Shown here: positions 46,627-55,376 of the stretch, piece by piece
Layout: the number at the start of each line of letters is the position of its first letter
Position numbering within the stretch: position 1 is the first letter of the stretch
DNA from: Aggregatimonas sangjinii
GTDB taxonomy: Bacteria > Bacteroidota > Bacteroidia > Flavobacteriales > Flavobacteriaceae
Reading direction: 5' to 3'
Length of the DNA stretch: 64,000 nt
Assembly: GCF_005943945.1 (NCBI RefSeq)
Contig: NZ_CP040710.1
Span: 631,001-695,000, forward strand
Program-made: the position numbers and the translations under genes
The notes under the pieces: generated by a model
The model's database searches: none
Told to the model about the DNA's origin: nothing
The model's input: only the letters and a program-made list of their open reading frames with translations

Positions 46627-47337
46627 CTATTCGAAGGTAAAGTTTACAAATAGTCCTCTGGTACGCAGTGCATTAATATTACCCGTCCAGGGACTATTCG
46701 GGTCGTTGTCCGGAATAATCTCATCGTTGATGGTAAATACGCCTCGTATGCTCGGGCTAAACTTGAAATATTCCAGATAGAAATCGATTCCGAATCCGAT
46801 CTCGTAGTTATAGTTCCATTTTTTCATCCGAAACGTACCACTACTATTGTCGTCTAGATTATCTTCGTTGCTCCCCAAGTTCAAGGAAACCGAAGGTCCG
46901 GCAAGCAAAAATGGTTTAAAATTCCCAAAGCGTTTCGTACTTACTTTTACCAATAAGGGGAAATTGATATAGGTAGATTTGACCTCGCGTCTTATATTTT
47001 GGTCAGTGGCTTCCGCTCCTGTGAATCCCGGAAAGAACAGGGTTCTGGGATTGTAGAACAGACCCGGTTCGATACGAAGGTCGATGAACTCGTTAATACG
47101 CATTTCTCCAATAAGACCTACGTTGAATCCGATGCTCTTATCGACCAAGATATCCCTGCCTGTATTGTTTTCGTAATCGAATTTGAAATCGTACTGATTA
47201 AAACCTAAAAAATAGCCGTAATTCAGGAATCGCTTGTCTTTATTCTCGATATTGAGTACGGGGTCCTCATTAAACTGGGCTTGTGCGTTCGGCATCCAAA
47301 AAAGAAGTCCCAACAGCACAAAAATAGTGTTTCGCAT
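46627..47337 (-). CDS. porT: PorT-family outer membrane beta-barrel protein (type IX secretion)
   Basis: 236 aa from the ATG at 47337, 4 bp after ubiE. Signal peptide VLLGLLFWMPNAQA. The mature chain is rich in amphipathic strands (FLNYGYFLGFNQYDFKF, IDLRIEPGLFYNPRTL, YINFPLLVKVSTKR, FKPFLLAGPSVSL, YEIGFGIDFYLEYFKFSP) and ends in Phe-Glu (FVNFTFE). Type IX secretion needs PorT/SprT; the ubiE-porT pairing is, to my knowledge, a standing gene order in Flavobacteriaceae, which supports this name. Confidence 0.82.
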   Translation of the reverse strand: MRNTIFVLLGLLFWMPNAQAQFNEDPVLNIENKDKRFLNYGYFLGFNQYDFKFDYENNTGRDILVDKSIGFNVGLIGEMRINEFIDLRIEPGLFYNPRTLFFPGFTGAEATDQNIRREVKSTYINFPLLVKVSTKRFGNFKPFLLAGPSVSLNLGSNEDNLDDNSSGTFRMKKWNYNYEIGFGIDFYLEYFKFSPSIRGVFTINDEIIPDNDPNSPWTGNINALRTRGLFVNFTFE

Positions 47338-47341
47338 AAGT

Positions 47342-48070
47342 TTATTTTGTAGCCACATAAATAGATGCTACCCCAAACGTCTGGGGCTTATCGTCTACCT
47401 CTATAAACCCGATTTTGCGTAAAATATTGTTGAATTCCTCACCATGTGGAAAAACGGCCGCCGATTCGCTCAAATAGGTGTATGCGGAGCGGTCTTTTGA
47501 AAATAACCGGCCAACCAGGGGCAGTATATATTTGCTATGCAATCGATAGCCCTGTCTGTAGGGTGTCTTGGTGGGGACCGAAGTCTCTAGAATGACAAGT
47601 GTTCCCGATTTGGAGAGCACACGGTAAATTTCGGCCAACCCCTTTTCAAGCGTCTCGAAATTACGCACCCCAAAGGCTACGGTAACTGCATCAAAACTAT
47701 TGTCTTCGTAGGCGAGGTTTTCGCTATCGCCCACGACCATTTCGATAGTAGCGTTCAGCTTTTTTTCGGAAACTTTTTGTTTGCCCACTTCCAGCATTCC
47801 AGGGGAGATATCGAGGCCAACGATGCGTTTTGCCCCCGTTCTTGTCAAATTTATGGCCAAATCGCCCGTACCCGTAGCGATATCAAGAATGCTTTTAGGC
47901 TGTTTCTTTTTGAGGATGTTGACCACCCTATTACGCCATTTGATGTCGATTCCAAATGAGATTACGCGGTTTAGGCCGTCGTAATTCCTGCTGATGTTGT
48001 CGAACATCTTGGTTACCTGTTCTTTTTTTCCACCCTCTGAGGCACCATAGGGGGTAACTTTCTCGGCCAT
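47342..48070 (-). CDS. ubiE: Demethylmenaquinone methyltransferase
   Basis: 242 aa from the ATG at 48070 (MAEKVTPYGASEG). This start is backed by a TATCTTTG -7 box only 16 bp upstream and by normal family length; a 51-codon longer reading is unlikely. VTKMFDNISRNYDGLNRVIS, ILDIATGTGDLAINL (SAM motif I), DAVTVAFGVRNFE and YRQGYRLHSKYILPLVGRLF-type blocks are all UbiE/MenG. It makes menaquinone, the quinone of flavobacteria. Confidence 0.94.
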   Translation of the reverse strand: MAEKVTPYGASEGGKKEQVTKMFDNISRNYDGLNRVISFGIDIKWRNRVVNILKKKQPKSILDIATGTGDLAINLTRTGAKRIVGLDISPGMLEVGKQKVSEKKLNATIEMVVGDSENLAYEDNSFDAVTVAFGVRNFETLEKGLAEIYRVLSKSGTLVILETSVPTKTPYRQGYRLHSKYILPLVGRLFSKDRSAYTYLSESAAVFPHGEEFNNILRKIGFIEVDDKPQTFGVASIYVATK

Positions 48071-48085
48071 GTGAACAATTTTGGA

Positions 48086-48093
48086 CAAAGATA
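48086..48093 (-). promoter_or_regulatory. -7 box of ubiE
   Basis: On the minus strand TATCTTTG matches the TAnnTTTG consensus. It sits 15 bp before the ATG, so the leader is only about 8-10 nt. No good -33 element at the standard spacing. Confidence 0.45.
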
Positions 48094-48456
48094 CGACTTC
48101 AGTGCCTGACCTTGTCGCAAGTATCTGCTTTGGATGGAAAATTTTTGGCTTTGGGGTACAAAACCTTGTCTTCCAAATACAACGGCTGGCATAATAGATT
48201 GAAAACCATAGCTGAAAAAACAAATCGCGATATGTTCCTTATAAAAGCCTTCCACTTAATACAATAATGGAGCCGTTATTATGTTTAATTCTATTGGAAA
48301 TTCTTTAGATGTGCCTATTAAAATTTGTAATTTTGCAACGCATTTAAATGTAAATCCTTTCAAAACGGAAACTGCGATAAAGCCACACCGATGATGGCAT
48401 TCCTTTCTTACGGGCCACTAAACTGTAGCCTTATGCATTCAATTTTAACTGAATAG
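48094..48456. other. Intergenic region between ubiE and trkA
   Basis: About 360 bp without a convincing gene. TAATTTTG at 48328-48335, with TTTAG 19 bp upstream, is a fair candidate promoter for trkA, leaving a ~115 nt leader. Nothing else is recognisable. Confidence 0.5.
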
Positions 48457-49806
48457 ATGAAGATACTAATTGCCGGGGCGGGCGAAGTAGGTTTCCATTT
48501 GGCGAAACTACTCTCTTATGAATCCCAGGATATTACATTAATAGACAATGACAAGGTGAGTTTGGCCTATGCCGACAGCCATCTAGACATTCGGGTGCTG
48601 CGCGGCGATGCCACTTCGATAGAGGTATTGCGTGATGCGCGGGTAGAATCTTCCGATTTGGTCATTGGGGTAACTTCCTCCGAAACTACCAATATAACGC
48701 TATGTTTGCTTGCCAAGCAATTGGGATGTAAACGTACCATAGCGCGAATCTCGAACACCGAGTTTATCGATAACAAAGAAATCTTGAAGTTCGACGAGCT
48801 GGGTATCGACGAACTAATTTCTCCCGAAGAGCTGGCCGCTATGGAAATACAGATGTTGTTGAACAAAAGTGCGTTCAACGATACTTATGAGTTTGAAGAC
48901 GGCAAGTTGATTATGGTGGGGGTGTTACTGCCCTCCTCTGCACCTTTTGTCGGGAAAATGGTGAAAGAGGCCGCGAATATTTTTCCGGAGCTCCATTTTA
49001 TGCCCATCGCTTTGCAGCGAATGGGTACACAGTTTACGGTTATTCCTCGTGGGGATACGGTCTTCAAGGAAGGCGATCAGGTGTATTTCATTACGGTAAA
49101 AGAAGGGGTTGACGAACTGTATAAGCTTACCGGAAAGAAGAAAGAAGAAATCAAGAATGTTATGATTCTCGGTGGAAGCAAAGTCGGTTTCAAGGCTGCG
49201 CGGGATTTATGTGCAAAAAAATTCAACGTCAAGCTTATCGAGAAGAATAAAGAAAAAGCTTTTGATTTGGCCGATGATCTTCCGAACGCCTTGGTCATCA
49301 ATGCCGACGGTCGCAATGTTGAATTGCTGGAGGAGGAAAGCCTTGAATCTATGGATGCCTTTATTGCGGTGACCGGAAACTCGGAAACCAACATCATGTC
49401 ATGCCTCGTGGCGAAGTCGAAACGCATTAAAAAGACCATTGCCTTGGTCGAGAATATGGACTATTTTCAATTGTCCCATTCCATAGGTATCGACACGCTG
49501 ATCAATAAGAAATTATTGGCCGCGAACAATATTTTCAGGCACATCCGAAAGGGGGAAGTGGTGGCGTTAATGCGCATCAATAACCTCAATGCCGAAATAC
49601 TTGAATTTGTAGTTAAATCCAACTCTAAGGTCACCGGTAAGGTGATCCGCGAAATGAATTTTCCCAAATCGGCTACTATCGGTGGCGTGGTGCGTAACGA
49701 CGAAGGAATTATCGCCTTGGGTGGATTCCAAATTCAGGAAGGAGATAGGGTAGTGGTCTGCTGCCTCCCAGAAGTTATTCCTGTAATCGAACGATTATTC
49801 CTATAG
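48457..49806 (+). CDS. trkA: Trk potassium uptake regulatory protein TrkA
   Basis: 449 aa cytoplasmic RCK protein with the duplicated layout: RCK-N (ILIAGAGEVGFHLAKLL, NAD-type glycine loop at about 3-19), RCK-C, then a second RCK-N (MILGGSKVGFKAARDL at about 232) and RCK-C ending near 449. It gates the TrkH channel in response to nucleotides. The stop codon is immediately followed, with no gap, by the trkH start. Confidence 0.94.
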   Translation: MKILIAGAGEVGFHLAKLLSYESQDITLIDNDKVSLAYADSHLDIRVLRGDATSIEVLRDARVESSDLVIGVTSSETTNITLCLLAKQLGCKRTIARISNTEFIDNKEILKFDELGIDELISPEELAAMEIQMLLNKSAFNDTYEFEDGKLIMVGVLLPSSAPFVGKMVKEAANIFPELHFMPIALQRMGTQFTVIPRGDTVFKEGDQVYFITVKEGVDELYKLTGKKKEEIKNVMILGGSKVGFKAARDLCAKKFNVKLIEKNKEKAFDLADDLPNALVINADGRNVELLEEESLESMDAFIAVTGNSETNIMSCLVAKSKRIKKTIALVENMDYFQLSHSIGIDTLINKKLLAANNIFRHIRKGEVVALMRINNLNAEILEFVVKSNSKVTGKVIREMNFPKSATIGGVVRNDEGIIALGGFQIQEGDRVVVCCLPEVIPVIERLFL

Positions 49807-51297
49807 ATGCGTCTTAACTCCAGAATCATATTTCACATACTTGGGCTGCTCTTACTTTGTAATGGTGGCTTTATGTTGTTCGCCCTTTTAACGAGTGCCA
49901 TTTATGGTGATGGTGCCACGCTAGGTATTGGGGTGGCCGCGCTGACCGCTATTTTTTTAGGCAGTAGTGCCATGTTTATTACCCGAAATCACAAAAAGGA
50001 GGTCAAACGGAAAGAAGGCTATATTATCGTGACTTTTGGCTGGCTTTGTCTCTCGATTTCGGGCATGCTGCCCTATGTATTTACAGATGCCATTCCAGAT
50101 GTGACGAATGCCTTCTTCGAGACGATTTCCGGTTACACCACGACAGGGGCTTCGATTTTGGACGATATCGAGTCGCTGCCCGAAGGTATTCTCTTATGGC
50201 GTAGCCTCACGCATTGGATCGGAGGTATGGGTATTATCGTCCTGGCCATCGCCATATTGCCACTGCTGGGCATCGGGGGAATGCAGCTTTTCGCTGCCGA
50301 AGCTCCTGGCCCCAATGCCGATAAATTGCACCCTAGGATTACCGATACGGCCAAAAGACTTTGGTTGATTTATGTGGGTTATACGGTTGCCGAAACCGTC
50401 TTGCTGAAAGTAGCGGGGATGACATTTTTCGATGCGATCAACCATTCTTTGGCAACCTTGTCTACAGGTGGTTTTTCAACGAAGAATGCCAGTCTTGCCT
50501 ACTGGAACGACCAACCACTAATTCAATATATCGTGATATTGTTCATGTTCTTAGCCGGTACCAATTTCGTGCTCAGCTATTTTGCATTCAAGGGGAAGGT
50601 GCAAAAGGTATTGATGGACGAAGAATTTAGGTTCTATGCGCTCTTTGTTGTGGCATTTAGCATAATGGTCGCTTTGGTAGTGTATTTCAAGGCGGATGTA
50701 CCCGTTACGGAATATCACCCGATGCCGTATGGTGCCATGGAAAGTTCGATTCGGCACGGACTATTTCAAATCATTGCGGTGATTACCACCACTGGCTTCG
50801 TAACGGCCGATTTTACCGCGTGGACACCTTTTCTTACGATTTTCTTTTTCGGACTCATGTTCTTGGGCGGCTCGGCCGGTTCTACTTCTGGAGGCATAAA
50901 GGTTATGCGCCACCTGATTATCTTTAAGAACGCCATATTGGAATTTAAGAGAACCCTGCATACCAATGCTGTTATTCCGCTTCGATACAGCAATAAGACG
51001 GTGAAGGAAGATATCGTATATAATATCATCGGCTTTTTCGTGCTCTACATGCTGCTGTTTATAATCGGGGCTCTGGTGCTTGGAGCTTTAGGACTCGATT
51101 TTATGACCGCTGTGGGCGGTGCGGCATCGTCTTTGGGTAATGTAGGCCCAGCCTTTGGTAGCCTAAACCCGCTCAGTAACTTTAACGGACTGCCCGATTT
51201 TGGCAAATGGTGGTGTTGCTTCTTGATGCTTGCCGGGCGTTTGGAGCTGTTCACGGTACTGATTCTTTTAACGCCCTATTTTTGGAGACGAACCTAA
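49807..51297 (+). CDS. trkH: Trk potassium uptake transporter TrkH
   Basis: 496 aa polytopic membrane protein of the SKT superfamily with four M1-P-M2 repeats. Pore-helix selectivity segments are seen as TISGYTTTGAS (about 100), LATLSTGGFSTKNAS (about 217), ITTTGFVTAD (about 324) and SSLGNVGPAFG (about 440); GGSAGSTSGGIKVMRH (about 357-372) is the conserved loop after a pore segment. It takes up K+ with TrkA as regulator. Its last 30 bp overlap the convergent DUF1801 gene. Confidence 0.94.
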   Translation: MRLNSRIIFHILGLLLLCNGGFMLFALLTSAIYGDGATLGIGVAALTAIFLGSSAMFITRNHKKEVKRKEGYIIVTFGWLCLSISGMLPYVFTDAIPDVTNAFFETISGYTTTGASILDDIESLPEGILLWRSLTHWIGGMGIIVLAIAILPLLGIGGMQLFAAEAPGPNADKLHPRITDTAKRLWLIYVGYTVAETVLLKVAGMTFFDAINHSLATLSTGGFSTKNASLAYWNDQPLIQYIVILFMFLAGTNFVLSYFAFKGKVQKVLMDEEFRFYALFVVAFSIMVALVVYFKADVPVTEYHPMPYGAMESSIRHGLFQIIAVITTTGFVTADFTAWTPFLTIFFFGLMFLGGSAGSTSGGIKVMRHLIIFKNAILEFKRTLHTNAVIPLRYSNKTVKEDIVYNIIGFFVLYMLLFIIGALVLGALGLDFMTAVGGAASSLGNVGPAFGSLNPLSNFNGLPDFGKWWCCFLMLAGRLELFTVLILLTPYFWRRT

Positions 51298-51714
51298 TAA
51301 CGGTAAATTTTTGAGGGTGTGGTAATTTAGAGCCATTCCGATACATTCCTTTAATTCCATCTGTGGGACGTTGTCATTCAGACGAAATAGTATTGCTCGG
51401 TTCTTTTCATAAGAGAACGTATCGCCGAAGACTTCTTTAAAAGTAGACACCAACTTACTGGTACATTTGAAATACATGGCGTATTGCTCCGGGGTTTTGG
51501 TTTTCCAATCGATACGGATCGTGCTTCCCTTTTTGACCAAGCAACTGGGTTCGCCCCATTTTAGGGTTTCTTCTAGTTCGGAAATGTTTTCATCGGTTGT
51601 GGCCACTTCTACAATGAGGTTGCGCAAGGCCGTCAATTTGGTATGGATTACCGTTGGATAGGTCTCGAACTTCGATTTAACCTTAGGGTCGGTAAGTACT
51701 TTTAAATGCTTCAT
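51268..51714 (-). CDS. DUF1801 (YdhG-like) protein
   Basis: 148 aa cytoplasmic protein. Its pattern (LTALRNLIVEVATT, ELEETLKWGEPSCLVKKGST, IRIDWKTKTPEQYAMYFKC) and a C-terminal NRAILFRLNDNVPQMELKECI stretch fit DUF1801. No biochemical role is established for this group. It ends inside trkH on the other strand, a 30 bp tail-to-tail overlap. Confidence 0.8.
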   Translation of the reverse strand: MKHLKVLTDPKVKSKFETYPTVIHTKLTALRNLIVEVATTDENISELEETLKWGEPSCLVKKGSTIRIDWKTKTPEQYAMYFKCTSKLVSTFKEVFGDTFSYEKNRAILFRLNDNVPQMELKECIGMALNYHTLKNLPLLGSSPKIGR

Positions 51715-51922
51715 CGTAGTGATTTGGTGTCAAAAAGAACGGGAGTGTCCGTTCAAGCTATGCATGCAACCGGGATTTTATTCTTAATATGGGAAATATT
51801 TATTTCTCTTATTCAGAGTTGGGTTCTATTAAAAATAGCCAAAATGGCCATTTTAAAGCTAATAATCATCGTTCGCTAGGTTTGTAAAATAATGGATGGA
51901 TTACATCCTTATATCCATATTT

Positions 51923-52765
51923 CTACCGTGCGAAAAGACTAAAAAATTCAGTGGCATCCTTGATGTCTTCCAGACCTAAAATCCAACAAACTTCGGATAA
52001 GTCGGAGAAGTCCAGCCCGCCGGCAGCGATAGCTTTGTTGTTGTAGCGTTCATCCTTACCGTTGTAGGTCTTCGATAGCGCTATCGCAAGCTCCCAAATA
52101 GCGTTCAATTGCGGATCTGTTACTGTAACGTTCCAAGGTATCGATTCCGCAGTGCGAAAACCGGGTGTGCCATTTTCGATTGCGTTTCCGTCCGATATTT
52201 TATTGTATTCGGTGTTCTCTTTTACGAATTGAAGGCTTTCTTCGGAAGTTGATTTTTCATTCCAATCGCTATGCTGCACCACGTGAATGCGTTGTGCAAT
52301 GTTCAGTTCAGGTAGATCGGCTTGAATGGCTTTTATGAGTGCCGCGGTAAAATCCGATTGACCCGCCTCCGCGATCCAAATATTACCTTCTTCGGCAAGC
52401 GTTGCCTTTACCTTTGCCTTTACCTGGTTTACAGCGGCTTCTACATTTTCATGGGCATCGGTCCAATTGTCCCCGAATGCCAGTTGAAACAAATCGTTCG
52501 GGGGAACATAGAGTCCCTTCTGAACCCCATAGGTTCCGGCAACGGCATGATACTGTAGTTCCGAATACCTAGGGTCGGCAAGCAATGTAGCCAGGGCAGC
52601 GACGGTGTGAAGGTCGTCTACATCCGTTTTGCAATCAAATTGGGCTAGCAAAAGGTCTTTTTCGATATTGAATCGACCCTCGTCTAAAAACGTATGGGCT
52701 GCGTTCATTTGAAAAGAAAAGAAACTGGCAAGTGTGAAAAAAAGGAAAAAAGATTTTGGTTTCAT
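51923..52765 (-). CDS. Secreted nucleoside-hydrolase-like protein
   Basis: 280 aa with a signal peptide (FFLFFTLASFFSFQMNA). QFDCKTDVDDLHTVAALATLL at about 42-62 resembles the Asp cluster that binds calcium in nucleoside hydrolases (normally DxDxxxDD), and a later IHVVQHSDWNEKS region may hold a further acid/His pair. Overall length is near that family. The fit is partial, so it may be an inactive or divergent relative. It is the last gene before the accessory island. Confidence 0.55.
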   Translation of the reverse strand: MKPKSFFLFFTLASFFSFQMNAAHTFLDEGRFNIEKDLLLAQFDCKTDVDDLHTVAALATLLADPRYSELQYHAVAGTYGVQKGLYVPPNDLFQLAFGDNWTDAHENVEAAVNQVKAKVKATLAEEGNIWIAEAGQSDFTAALIKAIQADLPELNIAQRIHVVQHSDWNEKSTSEESLQFVKENTEYNKISDGNAIENGTPGFRTAESIPWNVTVTDPQLNAIWELAIALSKTYNGKDERYNNKAIAAGGLDFSDLSEVCWILGLEDIKDATEFFSLFAR

Positions 52766-53052
52766 AATGTATAGGATTGATTAGGATTGTAATGGTACCA
52801 AGGGTATATTTTTTGTGACGCTGGGCAGTATGGCTTTCATTTTAATTTATTGGTCCGACCTTTGTGAGCGCATTACTCACAAAAGCTGTTCGGATAAGTT
52901 TCGATAAGCATTTCAGTAACCAAGGTTTTAGGTCTATGAAAATATAACAATGTTCCGATTTATCGTTCGAATAGCCTTATAAATATATAACAAAACTAAA
53001 TTGATTGGAATCTCATTGAAATGAATGAAAACAGCCGGGATTTTCAAGCTAT
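52766..53052. other. Gene-free DNA at island border
   Basis: No gene, tRNA or convincing repeat was found here. This is AT-rich DNA between the last core-like gene and the first transposase remnant. Confidence 0.5.
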
Positions 53053-53142
53053 GACCGGTACTTAAATACGGGAGGCGGTCAAACGGAACATCGCACGGGT
53101 CGAAGGCTCGCAGGGTAAGTACGCGAAGGGCATGCGCCCGCT
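53053..53142 (+). pseudogene. Relic of an IS1182-type transposase
   Basis: Read in one frame, this stretch gives R-N-I-A-R-V-E-G-S-Q-G-K around 53092-53127, which aligns with RNIARVESPQGR of the intact transposase at 59322-60890. Upstream residues align more weakly and include a TAA where the intact protein has Tyr. Only about 30 codons survive and no element ends are visible. It shows an older insertion by a related, not identical, element. Confidence 0.65.
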
Positions 53143-53400
53143 ATTTTTCATTTACATACTTCATGAGATAGTGCTATTAAAAGGGTTCATTTTCGGTCTT
53201 ATACCTTATTTAAGGGCCGAAAGGGCCTTTCTAAATGAAGGATATCCGCCTCCGATATACTAATATCCCACTTGGAAATCGATGTGCAGAAGGGCTATTT
53301 TGGGATTGGGATATCAATTTTTAGGTCTGGTGTAACGGTTACCGATGTTGGCAACAGTTTTTTTCCGTTCTGCTACCTTTCTACTGTAAAATATTTATTT

Positions 53401-53925
53401 TTATAATTTTTCAATACTGTTTATCGTAACTCCAATAAAGCAATCATCCGCACAACCGTTTTCCACATAACCACAAGTCGAAATCATTCCATTGTTTTTC
53501 GTTTCGAAGTATATTTTAGCATTCTCCCTCTTCTTTAACCATTCTCTTTGGGCTTTATCATATATTTCGTCTAATGTCAGAGCATCAGCACCCACAAATT
53601 CGTGAGTTCCTATTTCCGCTTCATTTTCAGTCCATTCCAATTCTTCTTCCGTAACGTTTTCGGCTAAACCTTCGGTAACGGTATACTTGAAATGTCTACC
53701 AATCAGTTTTCCATTCGATACGGTTAAAGTCGTTTCCCACGAAAAGCCAACCCAAGACCCTCCGACAACTATATATTTGTAGGAATTATTGGTCGATTCT
53801 TTAAAATCCAACCAAGCTTTACGACTATCCTCGAAGTCGTTTTGATATTCTGAATCATCTTTTTCACAAGATGATGATAAGCCTGCAATTAGCAATAAAG
53901 CTATAAAATAGAATTTGCCTTTCAT
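53401..53925 (-). CDS. Lipoprotein of unknown function
   Basis: 174 aa from the ATG at 53925 (MKGKFYFIALLL). A longer reading would run into the repeat at 53996. The lipobox SSSC ends at Cys20, followed by an acidic linker. The mature region carries DFKESTNNSYKYIVVGGSWVG and ends with a Cys-rich CGYVENGCADDCFIGV stretch that could form two disulfides. No family recognised. First gene of the accessory island, on the same strand as most of its genes. Confidence 0.65.
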   Translation of the reverse strand: MKGKFYFIALLLIAGLSSSCEKDDSEYQNDFEDSRKAWLDFKESTNNSYKYIVVGGSWVGFSWETTLTVSNGKLIGRHFKYTVTEGLAENVTEEELEWTENEAEIGTHEFVGADALTLDEIYDKAQREWLKKRENAKIYFETKNNGMISTCGYVENGCADDCFIGVTINSIEKL

Positions 53926-53995
53926 TTTCTTATGTATATCAGTTAATTGTATCATAGATGGATTTTTTCTATTTGGTTGCGTCCAAATTGTTGCC

Positions 53996-54041
53996 AACGC
54001 CGCGCTATCCTCCAAAGGCGGACTACACATAGCGCTGCGTT
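53996..54041. repeat. Palindromic island repeat, 'GCAGCGCTAT' family, copy 1
   Basis: AACGCCGCGCTAT (53996-54008) and ATAGCGCTGCGTT (54029-54041) are inverted copies with one mismatch; the loop CCTCCAAAGGCGG is itself nearly self-complementary. Related copies at 54740, 55377 and 57667 carry the block CTATCCTCCAAAGGC. This copy separates the lipoprotein gene from the antitoxin gene. Confidence 0.75.
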
Positions 54042-54055
54042 GTGGTGCGTTTTTT

Positions 54056-54340
54056 TTATACCGATAACGGTTTTACGCTGATCTGTCCTCCCACTGCTTT
54101 CAGCACTTTCATTATTGTCCCGAACTGTGGTTTGGCACCGTCCGACAATGCCTTGTAAAGGCTCGGTCGGCTCATTCCGGTCTCCTCGGCTATTTTGGTC
54201 ATTCCGATCGCCTTAGCGATATGGCCGATGGCGACCACAAGGTCCGAGCTGTCGCCTTCTTCAAGTGTCGTGTTCAGGTATTCCGCTATCATTTCATTGC
54301 TGTCCAAATAGTCCGCTATGTCGAATTTTGTCGTTGTCAT
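54056..54340 (-). CDS. HTH antitoxin of a RelE/HigB-type toxin-antitoxin pair
   Basis: 94 aa. LVVAIGHIAKAIGMTKIAEE then GMSRPSLYKALSDG is a Cro/C1-type helix-turn-helix, and PQFGTIMKVLKAVGG closes it; this is the pattern of the 'addiction module antidote' family that pairs with HigB-like killers. It would bind the toxin and repress the operon. It begins 1 bp after the stop of the broken toxin gene, the toxin-first order usual for this family. The reading frame is intact. Confidence 0.85.
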   Translation of the reverse strand: MTTTKFDIADYLDSNEMIAEYLNTTLEEGDSSDLVVAIGHIAKAIGMTKIAEETGMSRPSLYKALSDGAKPQFGTIMKVLKAVGGQISVKPLSV

Positions 54341-54341
54341 A

Positions 54342-54644
54342 TCATTCGTCTTTGATTCCGTTCCAGATTTTCTTCGCTTTTTTGATGTCCTCTTTTTGGG
54401 TCGATTTGGTTCCTCCGATCAGAAGTATCACGATTTGGCTTTCCGTCTCCTTGAAATAGACCCTGTAGCCTTTCGCATAATTGATCCGCATTTCGTGGAT
54501 TCCGTTACCGACAGATTTACAGTCGCCAAGGTGTCCGCTGTCCTCGAGTTTCTGTAATCGGAAAAGTATCTTGGCCTTCGCCCTTAGGTCCCTGATTTTT
54601 TAGAACCATCTGTCGAATTCGGTGGTCTTTTTTATAATGGCCAT
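54342..54644 (-). pseudogene. RelE/HigB-type toxin gene with premature stop
   Basis: Translation from the ATG at 54644 gives M-A-I-I-K-K-T-T-E-F-D-R-W-F and then TAA at 54602-54600 (codon 15). The same frame continues open for 85 more codons to TGA at 54344-54342, with family motifs KAKILFRLQKLEDSGHLGDC, GNGIHEMRINYAKGYRVYF and ILLIGGTKSTQKEDIKKAKK. Total length (100 aa) is normal for the family. So one nonsense codon breaks an otherwise complete toxin. No internal start could give an active protein. Read-through or a sequencing error are the alternatives. Confidence 0.88.
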
Positions 54645-54739
54645 CTAAAGTGTATCCGTTCAGATACAAATTTAATTGATTTCAAGGAATTCCAAAAGAA
54701 AAGTTTCAATTAATCTGGTGGTCGATTTAAATGCACCAC

Positions 54740-54799
54740 AACGCAGCGCTATCCTCCAAAGGCATACAAGTTGTGTAGCCTGTCTGCCGGCAGACAGGC
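54740..54799. repeat. Island repeat copy 2 with perfect 22 bp palindrome
   Basis: AACGCAGCGCTAT at 54740-54752 starts the block shared with other copies (CTATCCTCCAAAGGC...CAAGTTGTGTAGCCTG). It ends in GCCTGTCTGCC/GGCAGACAGGC at 54778-54799, a perfect palindrome. The two IS110 copies sit inside palindromes of this kind, so this one can be read as an unoccupied target. Confidence 0.75.
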
Positions 54800-54870
54800 C
54801 TGTCTGCCAGCAGGTATACCTACCAAACGGTAGGCAGGTCCGCGCAATATTATGGAAATATAGTGAAATC
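54795..54870. repeat. 76 bp exact repeat, copy 1
   Basis: These 76 bp recur exactly at 56736-56811 in the same orientation. They include a CCTACC/GGTAGG hairpin and the start of the long hairpin element described at 54840-54930. Confidence 0.85.
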
Positions 54871-54930
54871 TTTTTTTGGATTTCGACGCCTGCCCGCCTC
54901 TGGAGGGGTATTGGGAATAAGATTGTGTGG
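54840..54930. repeat. Long hairpin element, copy 1
   Basis: CCGCGCAAT (54840-54848) faces ATTGTGTGG (54922-54930), pairing through two G-U contacts. An inner GAAATC/GATTTC stem lies between. Homologous to 61604-61674 and 63196-63263, where the arms differ yet still pair. An open reading frame across 54672-54990 is made only of these repeats and is not a gene. Confidence 0.65.
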
Positions 54931-55011
54931 TCCTTCCGAGCGCAGCGAACACATGAATACCTCATTGAAAATAAACAGGGCATGAACTAAATTACATACC
55001 CGCCTGCCAGC

Positions 55012-55046
55012 AATGTAGCCTTCCCTAAAAAGAAGAAGGCTACATT
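55012..55046. repeat. 12 bp perfect hairpin at the end of a small gene
   Basis: AATGTAGCCTTC (55012-55023) and GAAGGCTACATT (55035-55046) are perfect inverted copies; the right arm overlaps the stop codon of the minus-strand membrane-protein gene. It may act as its transcript end, though no T-run follows. Confidence 0.6.
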
Positions 55047-55302
55047 AAATATTGAGTAAATGACAAATTAAGATAAACAGACTTACTGCTAAAAATAAAA
55101 TATTTAGAGTGATATTTTTTTTATCAGACTTCTTAATCATATTGCTGATTATTAGAATTATAAAGAAAAGCGAATATGCAAAAGAAATTTTTGGTGAGTA
55201 TTTATAATAAAAATTATAACAATCATTGGTAAATAAACAAATTAACATTGCTACTATATAGATAGCGAAAGATATTTTTATGATGACTATTGTTTTTTTC
55301 AT
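55045..55302 (-). CDS. Small membrane protein, unknown function
   Basis: 85 aa, very AT-rich, three predicted helices (IIKISFAIYIVAMLICLF, ISFAYSLFFIILIISNMI, ITLNILFLAVSLFILICHL). No family is recognised. Placed between two island repeats, on the same strand as neighbouring island genes. Base composition differs sharply from the IS110 gene next to it. Confidence 0.6.
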   Translation of the reverse strand: MKKTIVIIKISFAIYIVAMLICLFTNDCYNFYYKYSPKISFAYSLFFIILIISNMIKKSDKKNITLNILFLAVSLFILICHLLNI

Positions 55303-55376
55303 AAACCATAAATTAAAACTGTAATTTGAGTAAACTGGTTGGACTTTTCTGTCTGGTTTTTTTAAATGTGTGGCAC

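Noticed and set aside
48071-48223. A longer N-terminus for UbiE
   Set aside because: The extra 51 codons lack family similarity and would cross the -7 promoter box at 48086-48093.
48280-48393. A 37-codon frame before trkA
   Set aside because: It overlaps the best candidate promoter and has no start context or similarity that I can see.
54342-54600. Independent gene starting after the stop in the toxin frame
   Set aside because: No start codon stands near the break; the first internal Met is too far in to leave a folded toxin.
54672-54990. Overlapping ~100-codon frames on both strands
   Set aside because: They are produced by palindromic repeats, which stay open on both strands; no real gene is indicated.
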